Below are positions 43,362 to 53,580 of a stretch of DNA of 59,033 bases, one piece after another. The notes under the pieces were generated by a model. The model saw only the letters and a list, made by a program, of their open reading frames with translations, was not told the DNA's origin and ran no database searches. The position numbers and the translations under genes are program-made. How positions within the stretch are numbered: the first letter of the stretch is position 1; the number at the start of each line of letters is the position of its first letter. Origin of the DNA: Actinomycetota bacterium (lineage in GTDB: Bacteria; Actinomycetota; Actinomycetes; Actinomycetales; Dermatophilaceae); NCBI GenBank assembly GCA_020160805.1, contig JAIUPO010000025.1, positions 1-59,033 of the forward strand, in the 5' to 3' direction.

Positions 43362-43439
43362 TCCCTACGCCGGTGCGAACCGGATCAGGTCCGAGGGTCT
43401 GCGCTCGCGCGCACTCTCAGCGCCCTGGTGGCGCTCCCC
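43362..43439 (-). promoter_or_regulatory. TPP (thiamine pyrophosphate) riboswitch
   Basis: Read on the minus strand, the 78-nt element begins GGGGAGCGCC, contains CTGAGAGTGCG and GACCCTCGGACCTGATCC, and ends CACCGGCGTAGGGA. These are the conserved helices and CUGAGA, ACCUGAU and GCGUAGGGA boxes of the THI-element. It lies upstream of the thiB-thiP-thiQ genes and should repress them when TPP is abundant, probably through the hairpin that covers the ribosome-binding site. Confidence 0.95.
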
Positions 43440-43512
43440 TGTCTGTGAGAGCACGCTAGCAGTTCGACCTCGGCGATCACAGTTCGCGGCGCAGCACCCA
43501 GCGCTCACCCAC

Positions 43513-43576
43513 CGACGAGTTCGGGAAACACGCCCACGACGACACCCGTTCCTCGGCGTGTTTCCCGATCTCGTCG
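43513..43576. repeat. Palindromic repeat family B, copy 3
   Basis: 22-nt arms (43513-43534 and 43555-43576, one mismatch) containing ACGAGTTCGGGAAACACGCC, around a 20-nt loop. It lies 28 bases beyond the fic stop on the minus strand and upstream of the TPP riboswitch, and may terminate the toxin operon before the thiamine promoter. Confidence 0.88.
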
Positions 43577-43603
43577 CTGGCGGCGGGTCGGTCGCATGGG
43601 TGG

Positions 43604-44260
43604 CTACTCGTTGAGGGGCGGGTTGAGCGCATCGGAAAAGCTCAACGACGACGGCGCGAGCGCGCTCGGGTCGACGAGTCGCTCACGCAGGTAGGTCGCT
43701 AGCGGTTGAGCCGACCCAGTCATGGCGCCGAGTCGCAGCATGCGGAGGGCGGCGACATCGATCTGCTGCCAATCGATTGGATGTCCGGCACGACTAGCGA
43801 GCCGGTCGAAGTAGGCGCTCTGCGACCTGGTATTGCCATCCCGGAACGGGTGGGTCATGGTCAGATAACCCCACCGCTCGGCAAGTCGCGAGACGAACAC
43901 GTCGGGGTCCAGGCCCCGCAGATAGTCCTCGCTCGCGAGCAGCTCGAAGACCTCGTCTACACCCTTGCGATAGAACCGAGAGAGCGCATACACGACGGAC
44001 GTCCCGCCAGCGCCGACCTCGTCGCCTTCCTTGCGCAGCTCGCCCGCCCAGTCCAGCACCGGCGACAGCAAACGACTGTGGATTGAGCACAAGTAGGTCA
44101 GGTCGAGCACATCAGGGATGGGCTCTAACATCAGCACGGCCCACCGCACGGTTGCTGCCCGATTCATGGCCCGATCAACGCTCGATCGAGTCGTCAGCCC
44201 CAGCTTGTTTCTCAGGACTCCGCCGCTACCGGGAATCGTGTAGCGGTCGTCAGGAGCCAT
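43604..44260 (-). CDS. Fic-domain AMPylase-type protein
   Basis: Predicted 218 residues from ATG 44260; the longer TTG start is unlikely. The Fic motif HPFRDGNTRSQ matches HPFx[DE]GN[GK]R apart from T for G/K. The loop before it contains ERWGYLTMTHPF. No inhibitory S-x-x-x-E-G helix is seen within the protein, so inhibition should come from the separate antitoxin. It starts inside the end of the upstream VbhA-like gene (11-base overlap), a toxin-antitoxin arrangement. The target protein is unknown. Confidence 0.9.
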   Translation of the reverse strand: MAPDDRYTIPGSGGVLRNKLGLTTRSSVDRAMNRAATVRWAVLMLEPIPDVLDLTYLCSIHSRLLSPVLDWAGELRKEGDEVGAGGTSVVYALSRFYRKGVDEVFELLASEDYLRGLDPDVFVSRLAERWGYLTMTHPFRDGNTRSQSAYFDRLASRAGHPIDWQQIDVAALRMLRLGAMTGSAQPLATYLRERLVDPSALAPSSLSFSDALNPPLNE

Positions 44261-44477
44261 TCGTGGTGGCCCGCTCCTCCGCAACGATCCGACCCAGAGC
44301 AGCGTGAAGCTCCATTTCGGCAGCCTCTGGCGTCAGTTCGCCGGACAGGATGCGGCGGGCGCGGTCTAAGTCCTCGGCGTCGGGAAAGTGACCTGCGAGT
44401 TGCTGCCCTTTGTCGATGCACGCCAACCCGCGCTCGATCTCCGATGCTGTGAGCTTGTCGGTGGTCTTTGTGGCCAT
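44250..44477 (-). CDS. VbhA-like antitoxin of the Fic protein
   Basis: Predicted 75 residues from ATG 44477 with GGAGGG a few bases upstream. [18 protein letters not shown] is a helix where VbhA carries its inhibitory motif, followed by the conserved second half [20 protein letters not shown]. The gene overlaps the Fic coding sequence, the usual order for VbhA-VbhT pairs. The glutamate that blocks ATP binding cannot be assigned with certainty; E15 or E17-like residues in the first helix are candidates. Confidence 0.75.
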   Translation of the reverse strand: MATKTTDKLTASEIERGLACIDKGQQLAGHFPDAEDLDRARRILSGELTPEAAEMELHAALGRIVAEERATTNGS

Positions 44478-44589
44478 GGCCACCCTCCTTCCTCAGGCTC
44501 CCCAGTCTATCGGCGACCTCAGACACGGGTCTCTGATCAGTCCAGTAGCTCTGGCGCCGAGTCGTCCTGTCAGGCGCAGAATGAGGTAT

Positions 44590-45477
44590 GTGAGTGCCGT
44601 CATCGATATCGCTGGTTTGGTCAAGATCTTTGGCTCCACGCGCGCCCTGGACGGGCTCGATTTGACGGTCGAGGCGGGACAGGTGCACGGCTTCCTCGGC
44701 CCCAATGGGTCCGGCAAGTCCACAACGATCCGGGTGTTGCTTGGGCTGCTGCGGCCCGACTCTGGCCGAGCCACCCTGCTTGGCGGCGACCCGTGGGCGG
44801 AGGCCGCGACACTGCACCGGCGGCTGGCGTATGTCCCCGGCGATGTGGCCCTCTGGCCGAACTTGACCGGCGGCGAGATCATCGACCTGATCGGCCGCGC
44901 GCGTGGGGGGCTGGACACCGCTCGGCGGGCGGAGTTAATCGAGCGCTTCGACCTCGACCCGACCAAGAAGGGCCGTTCCTATTCGAAGGGCAACCGGCAA
45001 AAGGTCGCCCTGGTCGCGGCGCTCGCGAGTGATGTCGACCTGCTGCTGCTCGACGAGCCGACGTCGGGTCTCGACCCGCTGATGGAGCGGGTGTTCACGG
45101 AGTATGTCCGTGCCGCCCGCGAGCGCGGCAAGACCGTTCTGCTGTCCAGCCACATCCTCTCGGAGGTGGAGACGCTCTGCGATCACGTGAGCATCATCCG
45201 CGCCGGCAAGGTCGTGGAGAGCGGCACGCTGCAGGACCTGCGGCACCTCAGCCGCACGCAGATTGTCTGTGAACTCGACTCTCCGCCAACGGCTCTCGCG
45301 CAACGTGCCGGGGTCCACGATGTGACTGTCGACGGTCATCGCGTCACCCTCCTGGCCGACCAAACCCAGATCGGGGCGGTGGTGGGGGAGTTGGCGAGCC
45401 ACGGCATACGCACCCTCACAGCGACGCCGCCGACGCTCGAAGAACTCTTCCTCCAGCATTACGACGGCGCCCGATGA
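44590..45477 (+). CDS. ABC exporter ATP-binding protein
   Basis: Predicted 295 residues from GTG 44590 with ATGAGG upstream; ATG 44581 is an alternative start. Walker [11 protein letters not shown]-loop-like [16 protein letters not shown], signature [15 protein letters not shown] (SKGN in place of SGGQ), Walker [14 protein letters not shown] and switch HILSE. C-terminal beta-rich region (about 215-295) is as in DrrA-type drug exporters. The next gene, overlapping by ATGA, encodes its permease. The substrate is unknown, perhaps an antibiotic or lipid. Confidence 0.92.
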   Translation: MSAVIDIAGLVKIFGSTRALDGLDLTVEAGQVHGFLGPNGSGKSTTIRVLLGLLRPDSGRATLLGGDPWAEAATLHRRLAYVPGDVALWPNLTGGEIIDLIGRARGGLDTARRAELIERFDLDPTKKGRSYSKGNRQKVALVAALASDVDLLLLDEPTSGLDPLMERVFTEYVRAARERGKTVLLSSHILSEVETLCDHVSIIRAGKVVESGTLQDLRHLSRTQIVCELDSPPTALAQRAGVHDVTVDGHRVTLLADQTQIGAVVGELASHGIRTLTATPPTLEELFLQHYDGAR

Positions 45478-47081
45478 CCCGCATGTCGCTCACCGGAACC
45501 CGCCTGCTCGTGCGGCGCGCGCTGCGGGCCGACCGATGGTTCTGGCTCGTGTGGGTGCTCGTGCTGTGGAGCTTCCTGCCCGCCACGGCATCCGCATACC
45601 GCGCGATCATTTCCGACGACGCGGCCGGCCGCGAGGTCGCCGTCGGACTGGCGAGCAATCCGACGATGCGCGCGATTCTCGGCCCGCCCTACGACCTGCT
45701 GCAGGTCGGCGGCTTCGTCATGTGGCGCGTCGGCGGCTTCGTCGCGACGTGCGCGGCGATCATGGCCGCCCTCGGCGTGCTGCGCGCCACCCGCGCCGAG
45801 GAGGAAGCCGGCCGGACCGAACTGCTGCGCTCCGGCGCCATCGGTCGGCACGCCTCGCTCGCCGCGGCGCTGCTGACCGCGACCGGCGCCTGCCTCCTCC
45901 TCGGGCTGCTCATCGCCGGCTCGATGACCGGGCTCGGCACCCCGCTGACCGGCTCGCTAGCCATGGGCCTTGCGATCGCGGCGACGGGTGTGGTCTTCGC
46001 CGGCGTCGGTGCGGTCGCCGCGCAACTCACCTCATCGGCGCGGACCGCCCGAGGGATGGCGATGGGAGCGGTGGGGGCGGCATACCTCCTGCGCGCCCTC
46101 GCGGACGGCTCGTCGGAGGGCTCCGGGCTGCGCCGGCTCGGGTGGCTCTCGCCGGTGGAATGGGCGCCCTATGTCCGCCCGTATGCCGGTGAGCGCTGGT
46201 GGGTGCTCATCGTGCCGTTGGTTGTCAGCGCGGGTCTCGTGGCGCTGGCGATCACGCTGGAATCGCGTCGGGACTTCGGCGCCGGTCTGCGGGCCACCAA
46301 GCCCGGGCCGGCTGGGGCGCTGGCGGGCCTGCGGTCTGCGGGCGCGCTCGCGTGGCGCCTCGATCGCGGCAGCGTGCTGTGGAGCGTGCTCGGCTTCGGG
46401 ATCTTTTCGCTGGTCATCGGCACGCTGTCCAACGTCTTCGACCAGGTGGCTGAAGACCGCACGCTGGCCGAGCGCTTCCGGCGCATGGGAGGCGGCGCGA
46501 AGCTGCTGAGCGATGCCTTTTATGTCGCGATGCTCGGCATCCTCATCGTGCTGATCGCGCTCGTGGGGCTCTCGCTGCTCGACCGGCTGCGCCGCGAAGA
46601 GGACAGCGGCCGAGCCGAACTGGTGCTCTCGACCGCCACCTCCCGCACCGCCCTGCTCAGGGCGTATGCCGTGCCCGCCCTCCTCGTCCCCGTCGCCCTC
46701 GTCGTCGTGAGCGCCGTCCTGCTGGCAGTGCCACAGGCGGTGCGCGATGGGGACCCGGGCGCGCTGGCGCGGCTGGCCGGGGCGGGGCTCGTGCAGTCGC
46801 CGGGCGTGCTGCTCATCGTGGCGCTCGCCGTGGCGGTGCACGGTCTGGCGCCGCGGCTGCGCTGGTTGCCGTGGGCGGTGACCGCGTGGTCCGTCGTCGT
46901 CAACTGGATCGGCGGGGTGCTCGGCTTCCCGCAACGCCTGCTCGACGCCACGCCCTTCGGCTACCTGCCGCGCCTGCCTGCCGACGCGATGTCGTGGACC
47001 CCCGTCGTGGTGGAGTGTCTGGTCGCAGCTGTCCTGCTCGCCGCGGGGTGGTGGGGCTACGCCCGCCGGGACATCACCTAG
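45474..47081 (+). CDS. ABC-2-type exporter permease (large)
   Basis: Predicted 535 residues with about twelve membrane helices in two similar halves; [19 protein letters not shown] (about 105) and [18 protein letters not shown] (about 378) repeat the cytoplasmic coupling element. This double form matches the actinobacterial polyketide-antibiotic-type exporter permeases. It is coupled to the ATPase gene and should form the transport channel. The gene is very GC-rich. The substrate is unknown. Confidence 0.9.
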   Translation: MTRMSLTGTRLLVRRALRADRWFWLVWVLVLWSFLPATASAYRAIISDDAAGREVAVGLASNPTMRAILGPPYDLLQVGGFVMWRVGGFVATCAAIMAALGVLRATRAEEEAGRTELLRSGAIGRHASLAAALLTATGACLLLGLLIAGSMTGLGTPLTGSLAMGLAIAATGVVFAGVGAVAAQLTSSARTARGMAMGAVGAAYLLRALADGSSEGSGLRRLGWLSPVEWAPYVRPYAGERWWVLIVPLVVSAGLVALAITLESRRDFGAGLRATKPGPAGALAGLRSAGALAWRLDRGSVLWSVLGFGIFSLVIGTLSNVFDQVAEDRTLAERFRRMGGGAKLLSDAFYVAMLGILIVLIALVGLSLLDRLRREEDSGRAELVLSTATSRTALLRAYAVPALLVPVALVVVSAVLLAVPQAVRDGDPGALARLAGAGLVQSPGVLLIVALAVAVHGLAPRLRWLPWAVTAWSVVVNWIGGVLGFPQRLLDATPFGYLPRLPADAMSWTPVVVECLVAAVLLAAGWWGYARRDIT

Positions 47082-47116
47082 TGTCGCAACCGCGAGGCCC
47101 CGGCTACGGTTCGACC

Positions 47117-47839
47117 ATGAGGCACAACGACTTTGGCCAGCCGATCGGCGATGCGGTGCCGGGCTGGGAGGGGCGAGCGAGCGTCATACCCACGACCCTG
47201 GTGGGCCGCCACGTGCGGCTCGAGCCGCTGACGGCGGCGCACGCCGACCTGCTTTATGGCCCGATGGTCACCGCCTCGGACCCGCGGAACTGGACCTATT
47301 ACCCATACCCACCGGACATGAGCCGCGCGGCCTTCGAGGGCTTCCTGGTCGACCAACTCAACCGACCGGCCGCGGCGCCGCATGCGGTGTTGAGCCCGAC
47401 CGGCGCCGGGCTCGGGGTGGCGAGCTTCCTGCGCAACGACCCGGCAAATGGGGTCGTGGAGGTTGGCGGGATCGTCTTCTCCTCCGCGCTGCAGCGCACG
47501 ACCGCGGCGACCGAGGCGCTCATCCTCATGGCGCGGCACATCTTCGACGATCTTGGCTATCGCCGCTACGAGTGGAAGTGCGACTCGCTCAACGAGCCGT
47601 CCCGGGCGGCGGCCGCGCGCCTCGGCTTCACCTATGAGGGCCGCTTCCGGCAGGCCATGGTCTATAGCGGCCGCAACCGCGACACCGACTGGTTCTCCAT
47701 CATCGACAGCGAGTGGCCGACCCTTGCCGGTGCGTATGACGCGTGGCTGGCCCCCGAGAACTTCGCCCCGGATGGTGCCCAACGGCGCTCGCTAGGGGCA
47801 CTCATCGCGCAGGCGCGGGGGGCCACAGCGGCCGGTTGA
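47117..47839 (+). CDS. GNAT-family N-acetyltransferase
   Basis: Predicted 240 residues from ATG 47117; the frame is open far upstream but this start follows the permease stop. The RimJ/RimL-type pattern is evident: LVGRHVRLEPLTAAHADLLY, VVEVGGIVFSSALQRTTAAT (acetyl-CoA binding), YRRYEWKCDSLNEPSRAAAA and LGFTYEGRFRQAMVYSGRNR with DTDWFSI. It may acetylate a protein N-terminus or a small molecule; the substrate is unknown. Confidence 0.9.
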   Translation: MRHNDFGQPIGDAVPGWEGRASVIPTTLVGRHVRLEPLTAAHADLLYGPMVTASDPRNWTYYPYPPDMSRAAFEGFLVDQLNRPAAAPHAVLSPTGAGLGVASFLRNDPANGVVEVGGIVFSSALQRTTAATEALILMARHIFDDLGYRRYEWKCDSLNEPSRAAAARLGFTYEGRFRQAMVYSGRNRDTDWFSIIDSEWPTLAGAYDAWLAPENFAPDGAQRRSLGALIAQARGATAAG

Positions 47840-47914
47840 GCATTCGTGCTCAGGCGCGACCGGCGGGTTCGACGGTCTACTTCGAGGAGTAGCCACCGAC
47901 GAGGAGACGACCCC

Positions 47915-49030
47915 ATGCACCGCGCAATCACCGCCGCACTCGCCGCCCTCCTGGCTGCGCCGCTCCTGGCCGCCTGCAGCACCTCGGGCCAGGCCGACGC
48001 CGCGGCCGCGGCGTGCCCGAGCGCGCCGATCGTGGCGTGGTCAAGCGAGGATGCCGCGCCGAGCCGGTTCGTGGCGCAGGTCCAGGACACCGAAGCGGTG
48101 GTGGCCACGGCCAAGATCAAGGGCCTCTACCCCGGCCAAGTCAACGGTCAGCGGGTCGGCGACCACGTCTTCATGCTGTCCGTCGGCGACGTCCGCAAGG
48201 ACCAGGCCCATGTTGTCGACTTCTCGCTCACCGACTGCACGGCCACCCCGATCCGCTTGGCCGGCGTGGTGAACCCGCTCTCGCTGGTGGCGGATGGCGC
48301 GAGCTTCTACACGACATACGTCTTGAACGGGGTCGCCCACATCACCCGCAGCGATCGGCAGGGCAAGGCACTCGCCGAGCGCCAACTCCCCGGCCAGGTC
48401 GTGACGACTCTGGCGCTCCAGCGCAGCGGCGACGGATCCCCTGCTCGACTCTTCGGCATCACGCAACCTGCTCCCGGCCAGGCCACATCGCGGCTTATCA
48501 CGCTCGATGCCGAGACCCTGACCGTGGTCTCGGAGCAGCCCCTCCCCGGCGGCGAGTTCGTCACCGGCTCGCCAATCGTGCATGGCGGCCGACTCATCTA
48601 TCCCCTCACTGCCACCCACGAGGGCGACCGGCCGGGCCACGAACTCGTCGTCCTCGACCCCGCGACGATGTCCGAGCGCCGCATCTACCTCGGCGCGAAC
48701 ACGCCCTACCTGCTGACGATGGAGGGCGACACGCTCTATGTCGGCCACACCTTCATCAATCCCGCCTATGGCGCCATCGACGGTCTGCGGCACATCTCGC
48801 GGGTCGATCTTGCCACTTCCGCCGTGACCGGCTATGACCTGGACGCCGGCATCCTCGGCTTCACCGTCCGGGGCGGGAGGCTCGCGCTGGTCGGTGACGA
48901 CGGCGGCGATCCGAATACCTTTGTGCTGCAGACCTATGACGCGGCCACCGGCGCCCGGCTCACCTCCTCGACGCTCACTCGCCCGGGAGGAGACGACTTC
49001 TGTTACCCGGCGGGAGTCCTGGTCCCGTGA
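47915..49030 (+). CDS. Lipoprotein with beta-propeller-like fold
   Basis: Predicted 371 residues from ATG 47915, preceded by GAGGAG. Lipobox LLAAC is near residues 17-21. The mature part contains repeated strand pairs such as LVADGASFYTTYVLNG, GGRLIYPLTATHEGD, LLTMEGDTLYVGHTF and FTVRGGRLALVGDDGG, as expected for a beta-propeller. Three pairs of cysteines may form disulfides. No catalytic motif is seen; it may be an extracytoplasmic scaffold or sensor. It lies just before purL. Confidence 0.85.
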   Translation: MHRAITAALAALLAAPLLAACSTSGQADAAAAACPSAPIVAWSSEDAAPSRFVAQVQDTEAVVATAKIKGLYPGQVNGQRVGDHVFMLSVGDVRKDQAHVVDFSLTDCTATPIRLAGVVNPLSLVADGASFYTTYVLNGVAHITRSDRQGKALAERQLPGQVVTTLALQRSGDGSPARLFGITQPAPGQATSRLITLDAETLTVVSEQPLPGGEFVTGSPIVHGGRLIYPLTATHEGDRPGHELVVLDPATMSERRIYLGANTPYLLTMEGDTLYVGHTFINPAYGAIDGLRHISRVDLATSAVTGYDLDAGILGFTVRGGRLALVGDDGGDPNTFVLQTYDAATGARLTSSTLTRPGGDDFCYPAGVLVP

Positions 49031-49065
49031 CCCTGGCGGGCGCGCCACCTGAGAGAATCGGCGGT

Positions 49066-49101
49066 ATGCCCGTCCGGCCCGACCAGGAGCACGCCCGGTG
49101 A
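49066..49101 (+). CDS. Possible 11-residue leader peptide before purL
   Basis: ATG at 49066 opens [11 protein letters not shown]; its TGA at 49099-49101 overlaps the purL GTG (GTGA at 49098-49101). GAGAGAA precedes it. The codon overlap is the same as between genes coupled elsewhere in the window, so translation of the leader could feed purL. The ATG is part of a GTATGCC heptamer, so it may be coincidental. Confidence 0.35.
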   Translation: MPVRPDQEHAR

Positions 49102-52100
49102 GCTCGACCCACCTGACCCTGACGACCTTCGACGGCGGCAGCGCCCTCTCGGACTTCCGCGCCCGCGCCCTGCTCGCGCGGCTCGTCGTCGCCGCCCCCA
49201 GCGTGAGCGGCGTCGCCGCGCGCTATGTGCACACGGTCGCCAGTGAGGGGCCGCTGACCAGCGAGGCCGCGGCGACCCTCGCGCGATTGCTGACCTATGG
49301 CCCGCCGTATGCCGGCCCGCCCGCCTCCGCGGGCACGCTTGTCGTCGTCACCCCGCGGCTCGGCACCATCTCGCCGTGGTCGAGCAAGGCGACCGATATC
49401 GTCCACAACTGCGGTGTTCCGATCGTGCGGGTCGAGCGGGCGACGGAGTATCTCCTCACAGGTATGCCGCTCACCGAGGATGAGTGGGCGGCCTGCGCCG
49501 ACATCCTGCACGACCGGATGACCGAAACCGCGCTGCCCTCGTTGGCCGCGACGGCGGCGCTCTTCGACGAGCGCGAGGCCGAGCCGATGGCGCATATCGA
49601 TGTGCTGGGACACGGCCGCGCGGCGCTCGAGGCGGCCAATGAGGCATACGGCCTGGCGCTGGCGGAGGACGAGATCGACTATCTCGTCGAAGCCTTCACT
49701 GGCTTGGGTCGCAATCCCACCGATGCCGAGTTGACGATGTTCGCCCAGGCCAATTCCGAGCACTGCCGGCACAAGATCTTCAACGCGGACTTCGTCATTG
49801 ACGGTGTGCCGCAGCCGAATTCGCTGTTCGGGATGATCCGGCACACCGAACGCGTGGCCGGCGAGGGCACGATCGTTGCGTATAAAGACAATGCCTCGAT
49901 CATGCAGGGCTCGGTGCGCAGCCGGTGGCTGCCCGAGGGTGGCCCGGACGGTCCCAGCGCGTATGCCGCCCGCGAGGGCGAAGTGCATGTGCTGATGAAG
50001 GTCGAGACGCACAACCACCCGACGGCCATTTCGCCCTTCCCCGGCGCGGCAACCGGAGCCGGTGGCGAGATTCGTGACGAAGGCGCCACCGGTCGTGGGT
50101 CGCAGCCGAAGGCAGGCGTGACCGGCTTCGCGGTGTCGAACCTGCGAATCCCCGGTGCTGAACAGCCCTGGGAGACAAGGGAAGCCGATGCGCCCGGGCA
50201 TATCGCGACGCCTCTCGACATCATGATCGAAGCGCCGCTCGGAGCAGCGGCCTTCAACAATGAGTTCGGGCGGCCAGGTCTCGGCGGCTTCTTCCGGGTC
50301 TTCGAGCAAGAGGTCGATGGTGTCCGCCGCGGCTACCACAAGCCGATCATGAGCGCCGGTGGACTCGGCACGATCGATGCCGGTCAGACCGACAAGATCG
50401 CCTTCCCCGAGGGGAGCCTCCTCGTGCAACTCGGAGGCCCGGGTATGCGGATCGGCATGGGCGGTGGGGCAGCCTCGTCCATGGCGGCCGGCGCGAATAC
50501 TGCTGCGCTGGACTTCGATTCGGTGCAGCGCGGCAATCCCGAGATGGAGCGTCGAGCGCAGGAAGTCATCAACCACTGCTGGGCGCTCGGCCAGGGCAAC
50601 CCGATCTTGGCGATCCACGATGTGGGAGCGGGCGGGCTGTCTAATGCCTTCCCCGAACTCGTCGACGATGCCGGGCTCGGCGCCCGCTTCGAGTTGAACC
50701 TGGTGCCGCAGGCCGAGTCCGGGCTCTCGCCCAAGGAGATCTGGAGCAACGAGAGCCAGGAACGCTATGTCCTGGCCATCGCGCCCCAGTCGCTGCCGCT
50801 GTTCCGGCGGCTCGCCGAGCGAGAGCGCTGCCCGTATGCCGTTGTCGGACAGGCGCGTTCGGACGGCCAGTTGCGCCTGAGCTTTGACGTCGAGGGCGAG
50901 CCCGGCGAGGAGTTCGCCGTCGATATGCCGATGGAGGTGCTGCTCGGCAAGCCGCCGCGAATGACGCGCGATGTCGCGCGGGTGGATCGGTCGGGCGATG
51001 ACTTCGACGGCTCCGGGGTCGATCTCCGGGGGGCGGCCTATGCCGTGCTGCGCCACCCGAGCGTGGCTAGCAAGCGTTTCCTGATCACCATTGCGGACCG
51101 GACCGTCGGCGGGCTGACCCATCGCGATCAGATGGTCGGCCCGTGGCAGGTGCCGGTCGCTGATGTCGCGGTCACTCTCGCGGACCTGACCGGCTTCGAG
51201 GGCGAGGCGATGGCCACCGGCGAACGGATGCCCCTGGCTGCTCTCGACGCTCCGGCGTCGGGACGGATGGCGGTCGGAGAGGCCATCACCAACCTGCTGG
51301 CGGCGCCAATCTCGTTGCGCGGCATCAAGTTATCGTGCAACTGGATGGCGGCGTGCGGGGAGCCGGGTGAGGACGCCGCGCTCTATGACACCGTGCAGGC
51401 CGTGGCGATGGAACTGTGCCCGGCCCTGGGCATTAGCGTGCCGGTCGGCAAGGATTCGCTCTCGATGCGCACCAAGTGGGCGGGCGACGACGGCGTCCAG
51501 CATTCCGTGACGTCACCGGTGTCGCTCGTCGTCACGGCCTTCGCGACGCTGCCCGATGTTCGGGGGACCCTCACGCCCGCGGCGGGCGAACACCAGGTGC
51601 TCATCCTCGTCGACCTCGGCGCGGGCAAGCACCGGCTCGGCGGCTCGATCCTCGCCCAAACCGAGAACGCCTTAGGCGCGACGGTGCCCGATCTCGATGA
51701 CCCGGCGCGATTGGTCGCCCTCGTCGATGCGTTGAATAGCCTGCGGGACAAGGGAATTGTCGCGGCATACCACGACCGCAGCGATGGCGGACTCTGGGCC
51801 GCGATCTGCGAGATGGCCTTCGCGGGCGGCATCGGCATCGACATCGACCTGGCGCCCCTGGTGCGGCGCTCGCCCGGCGGTGAGGTCGCCGCGCTCTTCG
51901 CCGAGGAACTCGGCGCCGTCCTCGCCGTGCCATCCGAGCGCGCCACCGAAGCCGTCGCGATCCTGCGCGATCACGGACTCGGCGATCTCGTCCACGTGCT
52001 CGGCGCGACCCATCACCAGCCGCGCGTTAGCGTGTCGAGCACGGCCGGCCCGCTCCTCGATGAGTCGCTGCAGGATCTCGCGGCGGCGTGGGATGAGGTC

Positions 52101-53018
52101 TCCTGGCGGATCAGCGCACTGCGCGACAACCCCGAGTGCGCGGACGAGGAACACTCCGCTCTCGCCCGCCTGGGCTCTTCCGAGAGTCGTCTGGTTGTGC
52201 AGCCGAGTTTCGATCCAGCGCAAGACATTGCGGCGCCCTACCTCAATCTTGGTGCCCGACCCAAGGTCGCCATCCTGCGCGAGCAGGGCGTCAACAGCCA
52301 TGTCGAGACGGCTTTCGCCTTCGACGCGGCGGGGTTCACGGCATACGACATCCACATGACCGACCTGATGACCGGCCGCGCGGACCTGCGTGACTTCACG
52401 GGCCTGGTCGCGGCGGGTGGCTTCTCCTATGGTGACACCCTCGGGGCCGGCGAGGGCTGGGCACGCTCGATCCTGTTCCATCCCGAGCTGACGGACGCCT
52501 TCCACGCCTTCTTCACCCGGGCGGACACCTTCGGTCTGGGCATCTGCAATGGCTGCCAGATGTTCGCCGCGCTCGCCGAGCACATCCCCGGCGCCGACGC
52601 GTGGCCGCGGTTCACCCGCAACAAGTCCGAGCAGTATGAAGCCCGCCTGTCCCTCGTCGAGGTGCTCGACTCACCCTCGCTCTTCTTCGCGGGGATGACC
52701 GGCTCACTGCTCCCGATCGCGGTGGCGCATGGTGAGGGATTCGCCGACTTCTCCGCGCAAGGCGACCCCGAGCAGGTCCACCGAGCCATGCGCTTCGTCG
52801 ACGCGACCGGGGCGGTGGCCACGGCATACCCTGGGAATCCCAATGGCTCGCCCGACGGGCTGACGGCGGTGACCACCCCGGACGGCCGATTCACCGCGAT
52901 GATGCCGCACCCCGAGCGCGTCCAGCGCAACATCCAAATGTCGTGGACCGACGGCCCGCTCGACCAGCCGAGTCCCTGGCTGCGGATGTTCCGCAACGCC
53001 CGCGCCTGGGCGAACTGA
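49098..53018 (+). CDS. purL: Phosphoribosylformylglycinamidine synthase, single-chain form
   Basis: Predicted 1306 residues, the size of the E. coli enzyme. Order: PurS-like N-terminal region (1-165), linker/FGAM region with [19 protein letters not shown] (about 215-233), two AIR-synthase-like ATP domains (about 240-1040; [36 protein letters not shown]-like LLGKPPRM), and a C-terminal class I glutaminase (about 1053-1306) with catalytic Cys near 1149 in GICNGCQMF and HPERVQ near 1270. It makes FGAM from FGAR, glutamine and ATP in purine synthesis. Many actinobacteria use separate PurS, PurQ and short PurL instead. GTG start with AGGAG upstream. Confidence 0.97.
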   Translation: MSSTHLTLTTFDGGSALSDFRARALLARLVVAAPSVSGVAARYVHTVASEGPLTSEAAATLARLLTYGPPYAGPPASAGTLVVVTPRLGTISPWSSKATDIVHNCGVPIVRVERATEYLLTGMPLTEDEWAACADILHDRMTETALPSLAATAALFDEREAEPMAHIDVLGHGRAALEAANEAYGLALAEDEIDYLVEAFTGLGRNPTDAELTMFAQANSEHCRHKIFNADFVIDGVPQPNSLFGMIRHTERVAGEGTIVAYKDNASIMQGSVRSRWLPEGGPDGPSAYAAREGEVHVLMKVETHNHPTAISPFPGAATGAGGEIRDEGATGRGSQPKAGVTGFAVSNLRIPGAEQPWETREADAPGHIATPLDIMIEAPLGAAAFNNEFGRPGLGGFFRVFEQEVDGVRRGYHKPIMSAGGLGTIDAGQTDKIAFPEGSLLVQLGGPGMRIGMGGGAASSMAAGANTAALDFDSVQRGNPEMERRAQEVINHCWALGQGNPILAIHDVGAGGLSNAFPELVDDAGLGARFELNLVPQAESGLSPKEIWSNESQERYVLAIAPQSLPLFRRLAERERCPYAVVGQARSDGQLRLSFDVEGEPGEEFAVDMPMEVLLGKPPRMTRDVARVDRSGDDFDGSGVDLRGAAYAVLRHPSVASKRFLITIADRTVGGLTHRDQMVGPWQVPVADVAVTLADLTGFEGEAMATGERMPLAALDAPASGRMAVGEAITNLLAAPISLRGIKLSCNWMAACGEPGEDAALYDTVQAVAMELCPALGISVPVGKDSLSMRTKWAGDDGVQHSVTSPVSLVVTAFATLPDVRGTLTPAAGEHQVLILVDLGAGKHRLGGSILAQTENALGATVPDLDDPARLVALVDALNSLRDKGIVAAYHDRSDGGLWAAICEMAFAGGIGIDIDLAPLVRRSPGGEVAALFAEELGAVLAVPSERATEAVAILRDHGLGDLVHVLGATHHQPRVSVSSTAGPLLDESLQDLAAAWDEVSWRISALRDNPECADEEHSALARLGSSESRLVVQPSFDPAQDIAAPYLNLGARPKVAILREQGVNSHVETAFAFDAAGFTAYDIHMTDLMTGRADLRDFTGLVAAGGFSYGDTLGAGEGWARSILFHPELTDAFHAFFTRADTFGLGICNGCQMFAALAEHIPGADAWPRFTRNKSEQYEARLSLVEVLDSPSLFFAGMTGSLLPIAVAHGEGFADFSAQGDPEQVHRAMRFVDATGAVATAYPGNPNGSPDGLTAVTTPDGRFTAMMPHPERVQRNIQMSWTDGPLDQPSPWLRMFRNARAWAN

Positions 53019-53062
53019 AGGTCTGAGCTTTGGCCCCATATGTGGTGCCAAAGCTCAGACCT
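53019..53062. repeat. Palindromic element D after purL
   Basis: Perfect 16-nt arms, AGGTCTGAGCTTTGGC (53019-53034) and its complement (53047-53062), start at the first base after the purL stop. The 12-nt loop contains CATATG. It lies between convergent genes; only one copy is present in this window. Confidence 0.85.
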
Positions 53063-53077
53063 ACTTGCCGGTAAGCG

Positions 53078-53506
53078 TCAGGAGTAGAAGGGCCGATCCG
53101 GGTCGTCGGGGTCATCGGTGCCGCGCACATCGGGCTCGTGGACATCGGCCGAGACCGCCGGGTCGCCATGCAGCACCTCGCCGCCATCGGTGCTGATCGC
53201 GACGCCGGTGCTGTCGTGCACCTGCTTGGCGAGGTTGCGATAGGACTCGTCCGGGATCGCGAGGCCCACGGCGTCGAGGCGCTCACGGATGCGGGTGGCG
53301 ACGGCGTCCTCGTCCATCGTCTGCGCGTCGACCTGGGCTGCGACGACCGCGTCAACATACGCCTGCACGTGCTCCGGGCCGTGGTGTTCGACGAACGACT
53401 CGGACAAGACGATGTGGGCGATGCGCGCGGGCGCGATCTTGGCGGCGGGGTTGGCGTCGACGTCGCTGGTCTCGCCGGTGCTGTTCTCGGGGGCGTCAGT
53501 CGTCAT
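53078..53506 (-). CDS. Acidic hypothetical protein
   Basis: Predicted 142 residues from ATG 53506; the open frame continues upstream but with non-coding-like Ala/Arg-rich sequence. The protein has a disordered N-terminus, a helical middle (IAHIVLSESFVEHHGPEHVQ, EDAVATRIRERLDAVGLAI, YRNLAKQVHDSTG) and an Asp/Pro-rich tail. No family is recognised and no membrane segment is seen. It converges on purL across palindrome D. Confidence 0.7.
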   Translation of the reverse strand: MTTDAPENSTGETSDVDANPAAKIAPARIAHIVLSESFVEHHGPEHVQAYVDAVVAAQVDAQTMDEDAVATRIRERLDAVGLAIPDESYRNLAKQVHDSTGVAISTDGGEVLHGDPAVSADVHEPDVRGTDDPDDPDRPFYS

Positions 53507-53580
53507 GGGCCGACTGTATGGCGCCCGCTCACCCTTGTGGGCCGAAAGCGCCGGGCCTCTTGCGTTGGCCGCCGCTCGGC

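Noticed and set aside
48975-51122. A 715-residue minus-strand frame opposite purL
   Set aside because: Antisense of a highly conserved purL region; no recognisable fold or ribosome-binding site.
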